6,306 nt of DNA, taken from Calditrichota bacterium. GTDB taxonomy: Bacteria; Calditrichota; Calditrichia; RBG-13-44-9; J075. Positions 5,997-6,306 of the stretch are shown here, piece after piece. The stretch's first letter is position 1. Every line of letters begins with the position of its first letter. The notes under the pieces are model-generated. The model made no database searches. It saw only the letters and a program-made list of their open reading frames with translations, and had not been told where the DNA came from. The translations under genes and the position numbers were made by a program. The stretch lies in assembly GCA_003695285.1 (NCBI GenBank), contig RFIL01000555.1, positions 1-6,306 on the forward strand, written 5' to 3'.

Positions 5997-6306
5997 ATGA
6001 TGGAATTCGCTCTGAAGAAAAATTTGGTTCCGATTTCCCGAGATTTTTTTAATAGACCGACCCTTAAGGTTGCACGAGAACTGTTAGGGATGTATCTAGT
6101 CAGGCAGATTGATGATACTGTTATGGTTGGTAAGATTGTGGAAACAGAGGCCTACATCGGAGAAGATGATCCGGCCTGTCATGCGGCCCGTGGTTATACC
6201 AATCGAACTTCGATCATGTATGGTCCTCCGGGGTATGCTTATATTTATTTCATATACGGCATGTATCATTGTCTGAATGTGGTTACCGAGAAGGAAGGAT
6301 TTCCGG
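5997..6306 (+). CDS. 3-methyladenine / alkylpurine DNA glycosylase, 5' part (cut by window end)
   Basis: A monofunctional base-excision repair enzyme of the AAG/MPG family, which removes alkylated purines such as 3-methyladenine from DNA. The first 103 residues are present and the frame runs off the window. Family landmarks in order are FFNRPTLKVARELLG (17-31), VETEAYIGEDDPACHA (48-63), RTSIMYGPPGYAYIYFIYGMYHCLNVV (70-96). By alignment with human AAG, E51 matches catalytic Glu125, Y53 matches Tyr127, H62 matches His136, Y84 matches Tyr159, Y87 matches the DNA-intercalating Tyr162, and N94 matches Asn169. Nothing is missing in the part seen. An in-frame stop at 5988-5990 limits the start to TTG 5994, ATG 5997 or ATG 6000. 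No clear ribosome binding site precedes any of them, so the start is uncertain by a codon. It begins 70 bp after the small hypothetical gene; that gap shows no terminator. Confidence 0.93.
   Translation, partial: MMEFALKKNLVPISRDFFNRPTLKVARELLGMYLVRQIDDTVMVGKIVETEAYIGEDDPACHAARGYTNRTSIMYGPPGYAYIYFIYGMYHCLNVVTEKEGFP

Noticed and set aside
1..6306. Search for CRISPR arrays, tRNA or rRNA genes, insertion sequences and attachment sites.
   Set aside because: No regularly spaced repeats, cloverleaf sequence, transposase or terminal inverted repeats were found.

Overview
The window fits a Gram-negative bacterium of the FCB group, most likely a Calditrichota/Ignavibacteriota-like lineage. The main reason is the end of the first gene, which carries a type IX secretion (T9SS) sorting domain with the QNYPNPFNPST signature common in those phyla. 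An outer-membrane beta-barrel and exported c-type cytochromes also require a diderm envelope. The taxon is an inference; there is no rRNA or other marker gene here.

Layout. (1) 27-2420, plus strand: a large three-domain multicopper oxidase of the CotA-laccase type, with a twin-arginine signal at the N-terminus and a T9SS sorting domain at the C-terminus. (2) 2436-2478: a hairpin terminator shared by two convergent transcription units. (3) 5063-2504, minus strand: a two-gene operon. The first gene encodes an exported pentaheme cytochrome c; 19 bp later comes a single-heme cytochrome fused to an outer-membrane barrel, an architecture like the iron oxidase Cyc2. (4) 5064-5384: an AT-rich divergent intergenic region with a cluster of TTGAYAA heptamers and a small AT hairpin. 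(5) 5385-5927, plus strand: a small cupin followed at once by a 64-residue conserved hypothetical protein. (6) 5997 to the window edge, plus strand: the 5' part of a 3-methyladenine (alkylpurine) DNA glycosylase gene.

How the genes may work together. The first three genes all encode exported redox proteins. The pentaheme protein would sit in the periplasm, the cytochrome-barrel fusion in the outer membrane, and the multicopper oxidase on the cell surface if its sorting domain is used. Together they could move electrons across the outer membrane, for example in oxidation of reduced metals or phenolics, or in extracellular electron exchange. The parts are read from sequence, but the pathway, its direction and its substrate are inference. 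The cupin, the small protein and the DNA glycosylase look like ordinary housekeeping or accessory genes with no evident link to the redox set.
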